A stretch of DNA of 64,000 nt from Virgibacillus sp. AGTR (GCF_016919725.2 NZ_JAJERH010000005.1:91850-155849); one strand, 5' to 3'. Shown: positions 45,991 through 55,744, numbered from the stretch's first letter. Numbers and translations are program-made. The notes: a model not told the origin generated them from the sequence alone.

Positions 45991-46020
45991 ATTATACCAC
46001 ATTTAATAAAGATTGGACAA
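45991..46020 (-). promoter_or_regulatory. Sigma-A promoter (Pv) of spo0A
   Basis: On the minus strand TTGTCC is followed after 18 bases by a perfect TATAAT. Transcription would start near 45984, leaving a leader of about 180 bases before spo0A. Confidence 0.7.
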
Positions 46021-46065
46021 AAGTTTTCGGATTATTAGAAATAATATTGCTATATGTTAAGACAA

Positions 46066-46104
46066 AAAAGAAAAAGACTTGTAATGGAATACTCCATACA
46101 AGTC
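46066..46104 (-). terminator. Terminator of spoIVB
   Basis: GACTTGTATGGA and TCCATTACAAGTC form a nearly perfect stem with a four-base loop. On the minus strand it is followed by TTTTTCTTTTTTG. It lies directly after the spoIVB stop. Confidence 0.85.
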
Positions 46105-46110
46105 AAGCCT

Positions 46111-47406
46111 TTAACTAGCTTTATTTGTTTGTTTTTCTTTTTTATAAATATCAATACCCGCATCTTGTAACATCCACTCAAGATGAACACCATAACCAGA
46201 TGTAGGGTCATTTACGAAAACATGGGTAACAGCACCGATAATTTTTCCGTTTTGAATGATTGGACTTCCGCTCATCCCTTGTACTATTCCCCCAGTTTCA
46301 TTAAGCAATTCTTCATCTGTAATTTGTATAACCATTCCTTTGGTTGCAGGAAATTTTTGCGGCACGCTACTTACAATTTCAATGTCATACTCTTGGACCT
46401 GTTCACCCTCAACAACAGTCAAGATTTTTGCAGGGCCTTCTTTTACTTCATGAGATAAAGCAACAGGCATAGGCTCATCCCACTTTCCATTAGACATTTC
46501 ATCGTTTAATTTGCCAAATATTCCAAAAGGGCTATTCTTTGTAATCGACCCTATTTTATGATCTTCCGCAGAAAATTTTGCTTGTTTTTCTCCCGGAATT
46601 CCGTTATTTCCTTTTTCAATCGACGTTACTGATGAACGAACGATAGAACCATTATAGATCTCAATCGGTTTTTTTGTATCCATATCTGAAATCACATGTC
46701 CTAATGCACCGTATTTTTTTGATTTAGGTTCATAAAACGTCATTGTTCCAATACCTGCTGCCGAATCTCGAATATAGAGCCCGATTTTATAGTCGTTTTC
46801 CATACTATCTAGCGTAGGCTTTAGCTTTGTTGTTATCGTTTCTTTTCCTCTTTTTAACTTGATATCAAGTGAATTGCTTTCTTCACCTGCTTTTTCTACA
46901 TATGGTTTAACATCCTTCATCTTTTTTATCTCATTTCCATTTATCTCTAAGATAACGTCCCCTACTTTTATATTTGCATTTTCTCCTGGGGAAGTTTCTC
47001 CTTGCTTACCATTAACTAAATGGTGTCCAACAACTAAAACACCCTTTGTGTGTAGCTGTACACCTATGGATTGTCCACCAGGAATAACCTTTAAATCGTC
47101 TAAAACATTTACATCAACATTCTTTATTGGTAAACCTGCAAATTCATAAAATGCTTGACTTTTCTCGTAATCATTGGCATAAACTTTATTTGAATTTGTA
47201 GTTTGTATTGTTTTTGTTGAGCCTTTTAGGTCGACATTTTCTCCTAGCGTCGGCAACGTAATTGGAGCATTATTATTTAGCGTGATAATCTCGCTAGGGA
47301 TCGATAAATACTTCTGAATCGGGGCAAAAAAAGGAAATGCAAACACAATAATAAGGAGCACAAAACCTATCCAAAATCGAAATTTTCTTGTCTGTTTCCC
47401 GTTCAA
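46111..47406 (-). CDS. spoIVB: SpoIVB serine peptidase (S55)
   Basis: SpoIVB is secreted from the forespore into the intermembrane space, where it cleaves SpoIVFA and starts pro-sigma-K processing in the mother cell. The 431-residue protein has an N-terminal membrane anchor (residues about 10-29). A PDZ domain near residues 110-190 includes [17 protein letters not shown] and [16 protein letters not shown]. The peptidase domain has the catalytic histidine in [13 protein letters not shown] and the serine in [20 protein letters not shown]. Length matches the family. The start is a TTG at 47406 behind GAGGAGAG, eleven bases away. It lies between recN and spo0A, the conserved order. Confidence 0.96.
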   Translation of the reverse strand: MNGKQTRKFRFWIGFVLLIIVFAFPFFAPIQKYLSIPSEIITLNNNAPITLPTLGENVDLKGSTKTIQTTNSNKVYANDYEKSQAFYEFAGLPIKNVDVNVLDDLKVIPGGQSIGVQLHTKGVLVVGHHLVNGKQGETSPGENANIKVGDVILEINGNEIKKMKDVKPYVEKAGEESNSLDIKLKRGKETITTKLKPTLDSMENDYKIGLYIRDSAAGIGTMTFYEPKSKKYGALGHVISDMDTKKPIEIYNGSIVRSSVTSIEKGNNGIPGEKQAKFSAEDHKIGSITKNSPFGIFGKLNDEMSNGKWDEPMPVALSHEVKEGPAKILTVVEGEQVQEYDIEIVSSVPQKFPATKGMVIQITDEELLNETGGIVQGMSGSPIIQNGKIIGAVTHVFVNDPTSGYGVHLEWMLQDAGIDIYKKEKQTNKAS

Positions 47407-47627
47407 ATTATTTCACTCTCCTCGTTCCAACCCAAAACCACTTGTGTTTTTCTGTACTCCTAATTTGACCTACTAGCATTTGTTTTAAACTGGTGAAACA
47501 TAAGTGTGCTACCTAACATTACCTTTGTTTAAGAAGCTTTCGTATGTATATGTAGACTTCTTGCGGAGGGTAACAAAAATACATGTATGATATTACTAAC
47601 GATGGAATAAAGTAAATACCAATGCAT

Positions 47628-47662
47628 ATAAAAAAGCCAGATATTCTATTTTCTGGCTTTAT
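47628..47662 (-). terminator. Terminator of recN, overlapping its last codons
   Basis: AAAGCCAG (within the last codons of recN) pairs with CTGGCTTT and is followed on the minus strand by TTTATATG. The 5' arm thus serves both as coding sequence and as stem. Confidence 0.75.
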
Positions 47663-49415
47663 CCTTCATATTATGCTTCTTTTTTGATTTATAATTCACA
47701 GCCATTTCCAACATTTCACGTGCATGCTCTACGGCTGTATCTGTAAGTTTGGTTCCCGTAATCATTCTTGCTAATTCATTTATTTGATAATCGATTGATA
47801 ATTCACTAACCATCGTATGCGTTCGATCGTTCTGTGTCTGCTTTTCAATTAATTTATGCGTATCAGCCATTGCAGCTACTTGTGGGAGATGTGTGATACA
47901 AAGCACCTGTGATTCCTTAGAAATATGATGAATTTTCTCTGCTATAGCTTGTGCTACTCTGCCACTCACACCTGTATCTACCTCATCAAATATAACACTC
48001 GTAACACCTTGATTTCTAGCGAATATCTTTTTAAGTGCTAACATAATTCGTGACAGTTCGCCACCAGAAGCAACTTTACTTAGTTCTTTTAATGGCTCGC
48101 CCGGATTCGTAGAAATCATGAATTTAACCTGATCATATCCTTTTTGATGGAGATTTATTGCATGATATTCATCACTACGGATATATTGATCCATGTTTTC
48201 ATGTTCGAATGATACAGAAAATGCAGCTTTATCTAAATATAGTCCTTTTAATTCATCATGAATTTCTTTCGTTAAAGCATTCGCTGCCTTTAAACGAAGC
48301 GCGTGTAATTCTTCCGCTTCTAAATAAGCATCCTTTGCTTTTTCATTTATTTGTTTTTCTAATTTTGATAAATGGGAATCCTTATTTTTTATTTCTTCCA
48401 TTTCCTCTTCAATTTTAGCCATGTACTCTAATATTTCATCAACGCTTGAGCCATACTTTTTCTTTAAGCGGTTAATTTCGCTAAGTCGAGCTTCTATTTC
48501 ATTTAACCGCTCTGGATCATACTGCATAGACTCTAGATAATTTCCTAAATCATGGGTTAGCTCTTCTAAGCCAAAGAAATAATTCCCAATTTCCTCTGCT
48601 TTTCCAGCAATAAATGTGTCGTACCTACCATTATCCTGTAAAGCTGTTTGTGCAGTTGTAACCCATTCAAGCCCTTTTTGATCACCATATAGAGCGTTAT
48701 AGGCTATTTGTAACGCAGCGTAAATGCGTTCATAATTGGCTAAAGAGCTTCTTTCCTCTTCTAACCTTTGATCCTCGTTAGGCTCCAAATCCGCAGATGC
48801 CAGTTCCGTCATTTGAAATTCAAGCAAGTCAAGCCGCTGTGCTGTTTCTTGCTCGTTTTCGCTTAGTTTGCGATAACGAGTTTTTAAATTACTTAATTCC
48901 TCATATAAGCGAATATACTCTTCTTTAGCTCGTCCTATTTGTGCAGCATTATACTGATCCAATAAATCAATATGATTATCTGGGTCCATTAGTGATTGTG
49001 TTTCATGCTGGCTATGAATATCAATTAGCGCTTTTCCAAATTCACGTAGTATTGCCAATGTAACTAGCTTGCTATTTACGCGACAAATACTCTTCCCATT
49101 CGCAGTTATCGTACGCCGAAGAACAATTTGCTCATCTTGAATTTCAATACCATACTGTCTTCCGATTTCATAAATAGCATGCGACTTATCATCTATTGTA
49201 AACAAACCTTCAATATCAGCTTTTTTCGTTCCATACCTGACAAACTCAACGGAACCTCTTCCACCCGCAAGTAATTGCACTGCATCTATAATAATGGATT
49301 TCCCAGCACCTGTCTCTCCGGTTAATACAGTGAGACCATCATGGAAGGTAATTGAAATTTTATTAATTATAGCAAAATCCTGTATAGATAACTCTGTTAG
49401 CACGCCATCACTCAC
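47646..49415 (-). CDS. recN: DNA repair protein RecN
   Basis: RecN is an SMC-like ATPase that gathers at DNA double-strand breaks early in recombinational repair. The 589-residue protein has the N-terminal Walker A motif LTGETGAGKSIIIDAVQLL near residue 30. A long central coiled coil follows in two arms (roughly residues 160-390, for example EEYIRLYEELSNLKTRYRKL). The C-terminal ABC signature is VASGGELSRIMLALK, with Walker B TSVIFDEVDTGVSG and the switch ITHLPQVAAMAD. It follows ahrC by 12 bases, as in Bacillus. No DinR box is seen, and cotranscription with ahrC seems likely. Confidence 0.96.
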   Translation of the reverse strand: MSDGVLTELSIQDFAIINKISITFHDGLTVLTGETGAGKSIIIDAVQLLAGGRGSVEFVRYGTKKADIEGLFTIDDKSHAIYEIGRQYGIEIQDEQIVLRRTITANGKSICRVNSKLVTLAILREFGKALIDIHSQHETQSLMDPDNHIDLLDQYNAAQIGRAKEEYIRLYEELSNLKTRYRKLSENEQETAQRLDLLEFQMTELASADLEPNEDQRLEEERSSLANYERIYAALQIAYNALYGDQKGLEWVTTAQTALQDNGRYDTFIAGKAEEIGNYFFGLEELTHDLGNYLESMQYDPERLNEIEARLSEINRLKKKYGSSVDEILEYMAKIEEEMEEIKNKDSHLSKLEKQINEKAKDAYLEAEELHALRLKAANALTKEIHDELKGLYLDKAAFSVSFEHENMDQYIRSDEYHAINLHQKGYDQVKFMISTNPGEPLKELSKVASGGELSRIMLALKKIFARNQGVTSVIFDEVDTGVSGRVAQAIAEKIHHISKESQVLCITHLPQVAAMADTHKLIEKQTQNDRTHTMVSELSIDYQINELARMITGTKLTDTAVEHAREMLEMAVNYKSKKKHNMKDKARK

Positions 49416-49427
49416 CTCATCCCAACT

Positions 49428-49877
49428 CTACAGCATCTCTATAAAACGTTCTTTAATAATTTCCGAGTCTGCTTCTGTTCTGCAAATGATTAAACATGTA
49501 TCGTCTCCACAAATTGTCCCCATGATCTCTTCCCAATCCAAATTATCAATTAACACACCAACAGCATGGGCATTTCCAGGCAACGTTTTTAACACAATAA
49601 AATGGCTAGCATGTTCAATTTTCACAAATGCATCCATAATTAATCGCTTTAACTTATCTAACGGATTAAATCTTTGATCAGCAGGTAAGCTATACTTGTA
49701 TTTCCCGTTCGTTGCTGGAACCTTTACTAAGTGCAATTCTTTTATGTCACGTGAAACAGTCGCCTGTGTAATATTATAACCTAAGCGTTTTAAGTGATCG
49801 ACAAGTTCATCCTGTGTCTCTATTTCATTTTCTGTAATTAATGCACGAATCTTTATATGACGTTGTACCTTACTCAT
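49428..49877 (-). CDS. ahrC: Arginine repressor AhrC (ArgR)
   Basis: AhrC is the hexameric arginine-sensing repressor of arginine synthesis and activator of its catabolism. The 149-residue protein has the winged-helix N-terminal domain ([20 protein letters not shown], then [16 protein letters not shown]). The C-terminal oligomerization and arginine-binding domain includes [20 protein letters not shown], with the conserved [14 protein letters not shown] near residue 120. It lies 12 bases upstream of recN and 31 downstream of yqxC, the standard order. Confidence 0.96.
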   Translation of the reverse strand: MSKVQRHIKIRALITENEIETQDELVDHLKRLGYNITQATVSRDIKELHLVKVPATNGKYKYSLPADQRFNPLDKLKRLIMDAFVKIEHASHFIVLKTLPGNAHAVGVLIDNLDWEEIMGTICGDDTCLIICRTEADSEIIKERFIEML

Positions 49878-49908
49878 AGGGCGCCCCCATTTCCCATTTC
49901 AAGCTCAT

Positions 49909-50739
49909 TTACTTTCTCTCTGCTTTTTGTAGTTCAGCATGTGCCTTTTTAACTACATCTTCTATTTCGACATCCGTAACTGTAATTCCTTTTTTTTCTT
50001 TTTGCCAGCCAAAGTGTGCCAGAAATTCTATGTTGCCATCACCGCCAGTAATCGGTGAGTGAGTTATATCAAATAGATCATATGATTCACTCATAGCAAA
50101 ATCAACAATGGTTGACAATACAGACTGATGTACATTTTCATCTCGAACAATACCTTTTTTTCCTACTTGTTCTTTCCCAGCTTCAAATTGAGGTTTAATT
50201 AAAGCAACAATATCACTGTTTTCAGTAAGTAATCGTTTTAATACTGGTAAAATAAGCTTTAAGGATATGAATGAAACATCAATTGTAGCAAAATTTGGTT
50301 TACCCTGTGTTAACATTTCAGGGGTGACATATCGAAAGTTTGTACGTTCCATAACTACTACACGATCATCATTTCGTAACTTCCAATCGAGCTGATTATA
50401 ACCAACATCAATGGCATAACATAGTTGTGCCCCATTTTGCAAAGCACAATCAGTAAATCCTCCGGTTGATGAACCAACATCCACCATAATTTTATTTTCA
50501 GTAGAGATATCAAATGTTTGCAATGCTTTTTCTAGCTTCAGTCCTCCCCTACCAACGTACGGTAGTAATTTACCCTTAACGGTTAACGGAGTTTCTTCAT
50601 CAATCTTCATTCCTGGCTTGTCCAATCGTTCATGTTCATTAAATACAAGGCCAGCCATGATCATACGTTTTGCTCGTTCTCTCGATTCCACTAAGTTTTT
50701 TTCTACTAATAATACATCTAATCGTTTTTTTTTACTCAT
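49909..50739 (-). CDS. yqxC: TlyA-family rRNA 2'-O-methyltransferase/hemolysin-like protein (YqxC)
   Basis: The 276-residue protein has an N-terminal S4 RNA-binding domain (RLDVLLVEKNLVESRERAKR) and an FtsJ-type Rossmann methyltransferase domain. The SAM motif MVDVGSSTGGFTDCAL lies near residue 93, with KLDW-like and DVSFISLKLILPVLKRL segments after it. TlyA relatives in mycobacteria methylate ribosomal RNA; some are annotated as hemolysins. The exact target here is unknown. It lies directly after oapA. In many Bacilli dxs is found at this place, but here there is none. Confidence 0.92.
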   Translation of the reverse strand: MSKKKRLDVLLVEKNLVESRERAKRMIMAGLVFNEHERLDKPGMKIDEETPLTVKGKLLPYVGRGGLKLEKALQTFDISTENKIMVDVGSSTGGFTDCALQNGAQLCYAIDVGYNQLDWKLRNDDRVVVMERTNFRYVTPEMLTQGKPNFATIDVSFISLKLILPVLKRLLTENSDIVALIKPQFEAGKEQVGKKGIVRDENVHQSVLSTIVDFAMSESYDLFDITHSPITGGDGNIEFLAHFGWQKEKKGITVTDVEIEDVVKKAHAELQKAERK

Positions 50740-50757
50740 TAGTCGTTTCCTTTATTA

Positions 50758-51333
50758 CTAATTTTTGGGTAGTATTCTTATTTTTAATTTATTTTCTATA
50801 ACAGATATTACTTTTCCAGCGAAGAAAATAATCGAGGTTGAGGCATTTATCGCAAAAAATTTGCCTAGCGCCTTACCTCCAACAGTAATAGCAGCAACTA
50901 CACTTGTCAGTAGAACAGAAATCGTTATTTGAACGGTCGATCCTTCTCCATGACCTAATAAATTTGCCATTTGTAATACAACAATGGCTGAAGCTGTTCC
51001 ACTCACTATACCTGAAATATCTCCTATCACATCATTACAAAAGCTAGCAAACCTATCAGCATTTCGGATAATGATAACCGCTTCTTTAGCGCCTGTTACT
51101 TTTTCTGCGGCCATTGCATGAAACGGTGCCTCATCAGCAGCTGTAGAAGCAATACCTAACATATCAAATACAACGCCGACAAATACTATCATAAATACAA
51201 GAAGTAAACCAATTATCCAAATAACTCCACTCAATATAGATGACGAGATAATTGAAAAAATAGCCGCTAACACAAAAGTGATAACGGCAATAGTTAGACT
51301 AAATTTAATCGATCGTTTTACGTGTGATTTCAT
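50758..51333 (-). CDS. oapA: OLE-associated membrane protein OapA
   Basis: OapA is the membrane protein that binds the OLE RNA and helps bring it to the membrane in Halalkalibacterium (Bacillus) halodurans, where the pair affects tolerance to cold, ethanol and magnesium. This 191-residue protein has about four membrane segments: residues about 13-33, 35-60, 115-140 and 150-175. Between the second and third lies a soluble stretch, EAPFHAMAAEKVTGAKEAVI. The C-terminus is basic (NKLKIRILPKN). It starts about 40 bases after the OLE RNA and 18 bases before yqxC. The assignment rests on layout, length and position after OLE; I recall the family but did not align it. Confidence 0.88.
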   Translation of the reverse strand: MKSHVKRSIKFSLTIAVITFVLAAIFSIISSSILSGVIWIIGLLLVFMIVFVGVVFDMLGIASTAADEAPFHAMAAEKVTGAKEAVIIIRNADRFASFCNDVIGDISGIVSGTASAIVVLQMANLLGHGEGSTVQITISVLLTSVVAAITVGGKALGKFFAINASTSIIFFAGKVISVIENKLKIRILPKN

Positions 51334-51372
51334 TTCATACCTCTATTATATAAGATATTCATTCTTTTTATG

Positions 51373-51986
51373 TAAGAGAAGGAATGGTCATGTAAAAGGT
51401 AAAAACTGTGGCTTAGGTCCAGTAGGTTTTCCCAGTTGATTACCCCGTGTTGCCACGAAAGGCGGTTCCCCTTTAAAATCAACTTAGCTTCGTCGCCAAA
51501 AGCTAGACTGGATTACCACTTAGTCCACACTATAATCCCTTTTATATGTCATACGAACAGTCTAGGAGATTTCCTCAACAGTTCTTAACCGCTCCCTAGC
51601 CTCTTTTGCAGTGCTGATTTCATAGAGATGAAAATAAGCAAACTAGTGGCCATCTAATTTGTTATTTTAAGACTCTAATCCCCTCAGGCACCACTCAAGG
51701 CAGGCTACGCTGCATATTAGGTGTCCCTTACCATATCTGCAGGTTCATACCCCATTCCATAATGATAACTAGGCTTAGCTATCACTACAGAGATGGGCCT
51801 CCGCGGTAATCGGGTCAACGCCCACATGCCTTTGTGGATCGCCCGAAAACCTTAACTCCCAGCATAGACCCAAGGCTGGGCGCCTCAAGCCTACACAAGG
51901 AACTTCATCGATGTGCCCTTTGGCGGATTTTTAGGCCCGCCTTCAGGTACGGAGAACTGACTAGAATACTGCACCATTCCTTTGTT
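51373..51986 (-). ncRNA. ole: OLE (ornate large extremophilic) RNA
   Basis: The gap between ispA and oapA holds about 610 bases on the minus strand without any convincing gene, but with high GC and many self-complementary blocks compared to its surroundings. This matches OLE RNA in length, genomic place (after ispA, before oapA), and structure. The ends pair: AAGGAATGGT at the 5' side (51973-51982) with ACCATTCCTT at the 3' side (51379-51388). Internal hairpins include GGCGGGCC with GGTTTTTAG-type neighbours near 51930, and GCCCAGCC with GGCTGGG near 51868. In H. halodurans OLE forms a membrane ribonucleoprotein with OapA. Exact ends are inferred from the pairing and the promoter. Confidence 0.9.
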
Positions 51987-51992
51987 AGTTTA

Positions 51993-52021
51993 ATTATAGC
52001 ATATTTAAAAGGAAAGTTCTA
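51993..52021 (-). promoter_or_regulatory. Candidate promoter of the OLE RNA
   Basis: On the minus strand an extended -10 (TGCTATAAT, perfect TATAAT) is preceded, after 17 bases, by a weak -35 (TAGAAC). It would start transcription at about 51986, just before the 5' strand of the closing stem. It lies only 10-40 bases from the ispA stop. Confidence 0.55.
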
Positions 52022-52030
52022 TTTCTGATT

Positions 52031-52921
52031 TTAATGGTCTCGTTGACTAAAATACTCCGTTAAATCCATTAACACCGATTCTTGTGCATTAGCTTTTTGT
52101 AATGCCGCTTTAGCCTTATCTACATACCACGTTTTCTTTTCGATAGCACCTTCAAGCCCTAGCAATTTTGGATAGGTACTTTTCTGATTTGATTCATCAC
52201 TACCAACAGGTTTACCAAGCTTTGCTTCATCTCCCATTATATCTAGAATATCATCCTGAACTTGAAAAATTAATCCCAAATAATAAGAGAATTCTTTTAG
52301 ATGCATGAGCTCTGTCCTTGATGCTCCTCCAAGAAATGCCCCAGCATAGACCGCAAACCGTAATAGTTCACCTGTTTTATGTGCATGAATTTGTTCAAGC
52401 TCCTCTAGGGTTACCGGTTGATTCTCTGCTTGCATATCTAAAATTTGCCCAGCTACCATACCTTTAGGCCCACTTGCTTCTGTTAATACCTGGAGTATTT
52501 CTACCTTTTGATCAGCAGTCAATTGAGAATCATTAGCTATTAGTTCGAAGCTGTATGTAAGCAATGCATCACCAGCTAAAATTGCTGTTGCCTCATCAAA
52601 AGCTTTATGATTTGTCAACATTCCTCGTCGATAGTCATCATCATCCATCGCGGGTAGATCGTCATGAATGAGTGAATAAGTGTGGATCATCTCTAAAGCT
52701 GCCGCAGTTGTCAGTGTAATAGCCGTTTTCTTTCCATAAACCTCATAGCTTGCTAATAATAAAATTGGTCTTAATCGTTTTCCGCCAGCTTTAACAGAAT
52801 AAATCATTGATTGTTTTAACGTTTCAGGAATTTGGATGGTATCCAATTTTTCCAGAAGGGTTTTATCAATCAATTGTCTGTATTCCTGTAAATAATCTTT
52901 CATATTACGCAACACTGTCAT
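52031..52921 (-). CDS. ispA: Geranyl/farnesyl diphosphate synthase
   Basis: IspA condenses dimethylallyl or geranyl diphosphate with isopentenyl diphosphate to make farnesyl diphosphate, the precursor of undecaprenyl carriers, menaquinone and heme side chains. The 296-residue protein has the first aspartate-rich motif in [19 protein letters not shown] near residue 90 and the second in [13 protein letters not shown] near residue 230. [11 protein letters not shown] near residue 52 binds diphosphate. The ATG overlaps the xseB stop (ATGA). A downstream in-frame ATG at MKDYLQ is an alternative. It is followed by OLE instead of dxs. Confidence 0.96.
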   Translation of the reverse strand: MTVLRNMKDYLQEYRQLIDKTLLEKLDTIQIPETLKQSMIYSVKAGGKRLRPILLLASYEVYGKKTAITLTTAAALEMIHTYSLIHDDLPAMDDDDYRRGMLTNHKAFDEATAILAGDALLTYSFELIANDSQLTADQKVEILQVLTEASGPKGMVAGQILDMQAENQPVTLEELEQIHAHKTGELLRFAVYAGAFLGGASRTELMHLKEFSYYLGLIFQVQDDILDIMGDEAKLGKPVGSDESNQKSTYPKLLGLEGAIEKKTWYVDKAKAALQKANAQESVLMDLTEYFSQRDH

Positions 52922-53148
52922 TCTTCCTCCTGGATATGAAAAGGTTCAAGTTCCCCTTGCTCATTCATAATCTTTGTCATCTTTTCTTCTACGTGGATTA
53001 GCTTATCATTACATAGTTTAGATAGCTTCATTCCATCTTGATAGTAATCAATCGCTTTTTCTAAAGGTACGTCCCCTGTTTCCAGCTTTTCTACTATTTT
53101 CTCCAGCTGTGCCATTGCTTCCTCAAAGGAAAGTTCATTGTCCGACAT
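52918..53148 (-). CDS. xseB: Exodeoxyribonuclease VII small subunit
   Basis: XseB with XseA forms exonuclease VII, which degrades single-stranded DNA from both ends. The 76-residue protein has the typical [20 protein letters not shown] at the start, followed by [20 protein letters not shown], all helical. It lies between xseA and ispA with short gaps or overlap, in the standard order. Length matches the family. Confidence 0.95.
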   Translation of the reverse strand: MSDNELSFEEAMAQLEKIVEKLETGDVPLEKAIDYYQDGMKLSKLCNDKLIHVEEKMTKIMNEQGELEPFHIQEEE

Positions 53149-53153
53149 TTTTA

Positions 53154-54494
53154 TTATTCCTCCTCTACCCTTACAACATCACAAGTAATATCTCCATCCA
53201 TCATCTTTACAGTAACTCGATCAGCTTTCTTTACCTGACTTACTGATTTAATAATAGTTCCATCTTCAGAATAAGAAATGGAAAAACCTCTTTTCATAAT
53301 TTCTAAAGGATTTAGTAAACTTAACTTATCCAGATTATTTGCTAATCTTTCTGATTTTTGTGTGATAGTCTGTTGCATTATGTTTTGCTGTTGCTTCATT
53401 AGTTGTTTTAATTGCTGTTTGGATCTCTCCAACTGCTTGACTGGCTGTTGATAAATAAAACGTATATACAAATGCTGGTAGTTCTGATGACCCTCTCCTA
53501 AATGATTAGTCATTGATTTATTCAATTGATCCGTTCTTGTATCCAATTCCTGTTCTTTTTGTTTGAGCAATTGCACTGGATATCGAAAAGCATATGACTG
53601 TCGAAGTCTACTTAGATGTTGCTTATGTTGCTTTAACTGCTGATTTAAGTCTTTGATGAGCATTCGCTTTAATGTGGAAACCTTATCCTTTAATTCTTGT
53701 CTTGACGGAACCGCTAACTCTGCAGCACCTGTAGGAGTGGGAGCTCGCAGATCTGCAACAAAGTCACTAATCGTTACATCTGTTTCATGACCGACTGCCG
53801 AAATAATTGGAATTGTAGAGTTAAAAATCGCTTTAGCCACTATCTCCTCGTTAAAACTCCATAGTTCTTCAATGGATCCCCCACCTCTACCAATGATTAG
53901 TACATCGAATAGAGATTTTGTGTTAGCTACCTCTATAGCTTGACTAATGGACACTGGAGATTCCGTACCTTGGACAAGAACTGGTAAAACAGTAACTTCA
54001 GCGATTGGAAATCGCCGTTTAATGGTAGTAATAATATCTCGAACCGCTGCTCCTGTAGGCGAAGTAATAACACCAATATGAGTAGGTATCTCAGGTATTG
54101 GTTTCTTGTGGTGTTCATTAAAATATCCTTGTTTCTGTAGCTTTTCCTTTAGCTGCTCAAACGCTACGTATAAAGCTCCGATCCCATCAGGTTCCATTTG
54201 CTGAATATATAACTGATACTGTCCGTAGGCTTCAAACACACTAATTTCGCCTTTAATTAAAACGTTCATTCCATTTTCTGGAGTGAATTTCAACCTTCGA
54301 TTATTCCCAGCAAACATAACAGCTTGTATTCTCGATTGATCATCCTTGATGGTTAAATACATATGTCCTCTTGAATGATGCTTAAAATTAGAAATTTCCC
54401 CGCGCAGCCAAACATCACTTAAATGCGGATCAGTGTCTATTTTTCGCTTTATATACTTTGTAAGCGCAGTAACTGTTAAATACTTATCATTCAC
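53154..54494 (-). CDS. xseA: Exodeoxyribonuclease VII large subunit
   Basis: XseA is the catalytic subunit of exonuclease VII. The 446-residue protein has an N-terminal OB fold ([20 protein letters not shown]) and the catalytic domain with [53 protein letters not shown] and [11 protein letters not shown] long coiled-coil region (residues about 280-400) follows. The C-terminal motif [16 protein letters not shown] is conserved. The ATG overlaps the folD stop by four bases. Confidence 0.96.
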   Translation of the reverse strand: MNDKYLTVTALTKYIKRKIDTDPHLSDVWLRGEISNFKHHSRGHMYLTIKDDQSRIQAVMFAGNNRRLKFTPENGMNVLIKGEISVFEAYGQYQLYIQQMEPDGIGALYVAFEQLKEKLQKQGYFNEHHKKPIPEIPTHIGVITSPTGAAVRDIITTIKRRFPIAEVTVLPVLVQGTESPVSISQAIEVANTKSLFDVLIIGRGGGSIEELWSFNEEIVAKAIFNSTIPIISAVGHETDVTISDFVADLRAPTPTGAAELAVPSRQELKDKVSTLKRMLIKDLNQQLKQHKQHLSRLRQSYAFRYPVQLLKQKEQELDTRTDQLNKSMTNHLGEGHQNYQHLYIRFIYQQPVKQLERSKQQLKQLMKQQQNIMQQTITQKSERLANNLDKLSLLNPLEIMKRGFSISYSEDGTIIKSVSQVKKADRVTVKMMDGDITCDVVRVEEE

Positions 54495-55345
54495 AATTTC
54501 TCTAATCCTTCAGCTGCTTTTATTGTATTTTTTAAAAGCATTGTAATTGTCATTGGACCTACACCTCTGGGAACAGGAGTGATGAATGCCGCTTTTTCTT
54601 TTGCGCTTTCGAAATCTACATCTCCAGTTAATGAGCCATCCTCCAACCGATTTATACCGACATCGATGACCGTCGCACCTTCCTTTATATCGTTTGCATG
54701 AATAGCATTTGGCCTTCCAACAGCAACAATCAAGATATCCGCTTGTTTTGTAAACTGCTGTAAATCCTTCGTTCGAGAATGACAATATGTAACAGTAGCA
54801 TTTTCATTTAATAATAACTGACCGACAGGCTTACCAACAATATTACTTCTTCCAATAATAACAGCATGTTTTCCTTCCATTGGAATATGTTTTGATTGGA
54901 GCATTGTCACTATTCCAAATGGGGTGCAAGGTAAAAATGTATTCATACCAGCCATCATTCTTCCAATACTTATAGGATGAAATCCATCTACGTCTTTATT
55001 AGGGTGTATTGTCTCAATAATTTGTTGTTCACGGATATGAGTGGGAAGTGGTAGCTGAACAAGGATACCATGTACCGCCGAATCTTGATTGAGCCTTTCA
55101 ATCAGTGCTAGTAATTCTTCCTCAGTAATAGAAGTTGGCAACTCAATTAAATCCGAGGATATCCCTGTTTCCCTACAAGCTTTTTCTTTTCCGTTAACAT
55201 ATGATTTAGAAGCTGGATTATCACCAACTAATACAACGGTTAAATGTGGATATATTCCTTGCTTTTTTAGCTCTTCTACCTCTACTTTCATTTCATTTCG
55301 GAGTTCATCGGCTAACGCTTTTCCATTGATTATTTCTGCAGTCAT
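54491..55345 (-). CDS. folD: Methylenetetrahydrofolate dehydrogenase/cyclohydrolase
   Basis: FolD carries out the two-step conversion of methylene-tetrahydrofolate to formyl-tetrahydrofolate, needed for purines and formyl-methionine. The 284-residue protein has the catalytic stretch VGDNPASKSYVNGKEKAC near residue 37, VHGILVQLPLP, and PNKDVDGFHPISIGR. The NADP-binding part has AVIIGRSNIVGKPVGQLLL, and the C-terminus has TPVPRGVGPMTITMLL. It lies between nusB and xseA as in Bacillus. Overlap with xseA suggests coupling. Confidence 0.97.
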   Translation of the reverse strand: MTAEIINGKALADELRNEMKVEVEELKKQGIYPHLTVVLVGDNPASKSYVNGKEKACRETGISSDLIELPTSITEEELLALIERLNQDSAVHGILVQLPLPTHIREQQIIETIHPNKDVDGFHPISIGRMMAGMNTFLPCTPFGIVTMLQSKHIPMEGKHAVIIGRSNIVGKPVGQLLLNENATVTYCHSRTKDLQQFTKQADILIVAVGRPNAIHANDIKEGATVIDVGINRLEDGSLTGDVDFESAKEKAAFITPVPRGVGPMTITMLLKNTIKAAEGLEKL

Positions 55346-55363
55346 TCACGACATCCCCTTCGT

Positions 55364-55744
55364 TTATTGAACAAATTTTGATAGAACACCATTTATAAAT
55401 TTTCCTGAGTTATCATCTCCATATGTATTTCCTAGCTCAATTGCTTCGTTAATGGAAACATTATCAGGTATGTCCTCTACATAGCTGATTTCAAAGATAG
55501 CAATACGTAATATTGTTTTTTCAACAGACGCTATTCGATCTATCGACCAATTTTCTAGCTTCTCTGAAAGCATTTTATCAATTTCTTCCTTATTTCTTGC
55601 CACACCTTCTACGAGCATGGTTAAAAAGGCATCTTTCGTCTCATTTTCAAGAAAGTGCTCCATAGCCTCGGCTGGTTTATTGTCATTTACATCTAACTGA
55701 AACAATATTTGAAATGCCTTTTCTCTTGCTGTATGTCTGTTCAT
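55364..55744 (-). CDS. nusB: Transcription antitermination factor NusB
   Basis: NusB with NusE (S10) binds boxA RNA and supports antitermination in ribosomal RNA transcription. The 126-residue all-helical protein begins with HTAREKAFQILFQLDVN and ends with SINEAIELGNTYGDDNSGKFINGVLSK shortened here by the usual C-terminus. Length is slightly below average but normal for Bacilli. It lies between yqhY and folD with a terminator separating it from yqhY. Confidence 0.95.
   Translation of the reverse strand: MNRHTAREKAFQILFQLDVNDNKPAEAMEHFLENETKDAFLTMLVEGVARNKEEIDKMLSEKLENWSIDRIASVEKTILRIAIFEISYVEDIPDNVSINEAIELGNTYGDDNSGKFINGVLSKFVQ

Noticed and set aside
51834..52028. A 64-codon plus-strand ORF inside the OLE region
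   Set aside because: It is antisense to the OLE RNA, has no ribosome-binding site, and the composition reflects RNA structure rather than coding.
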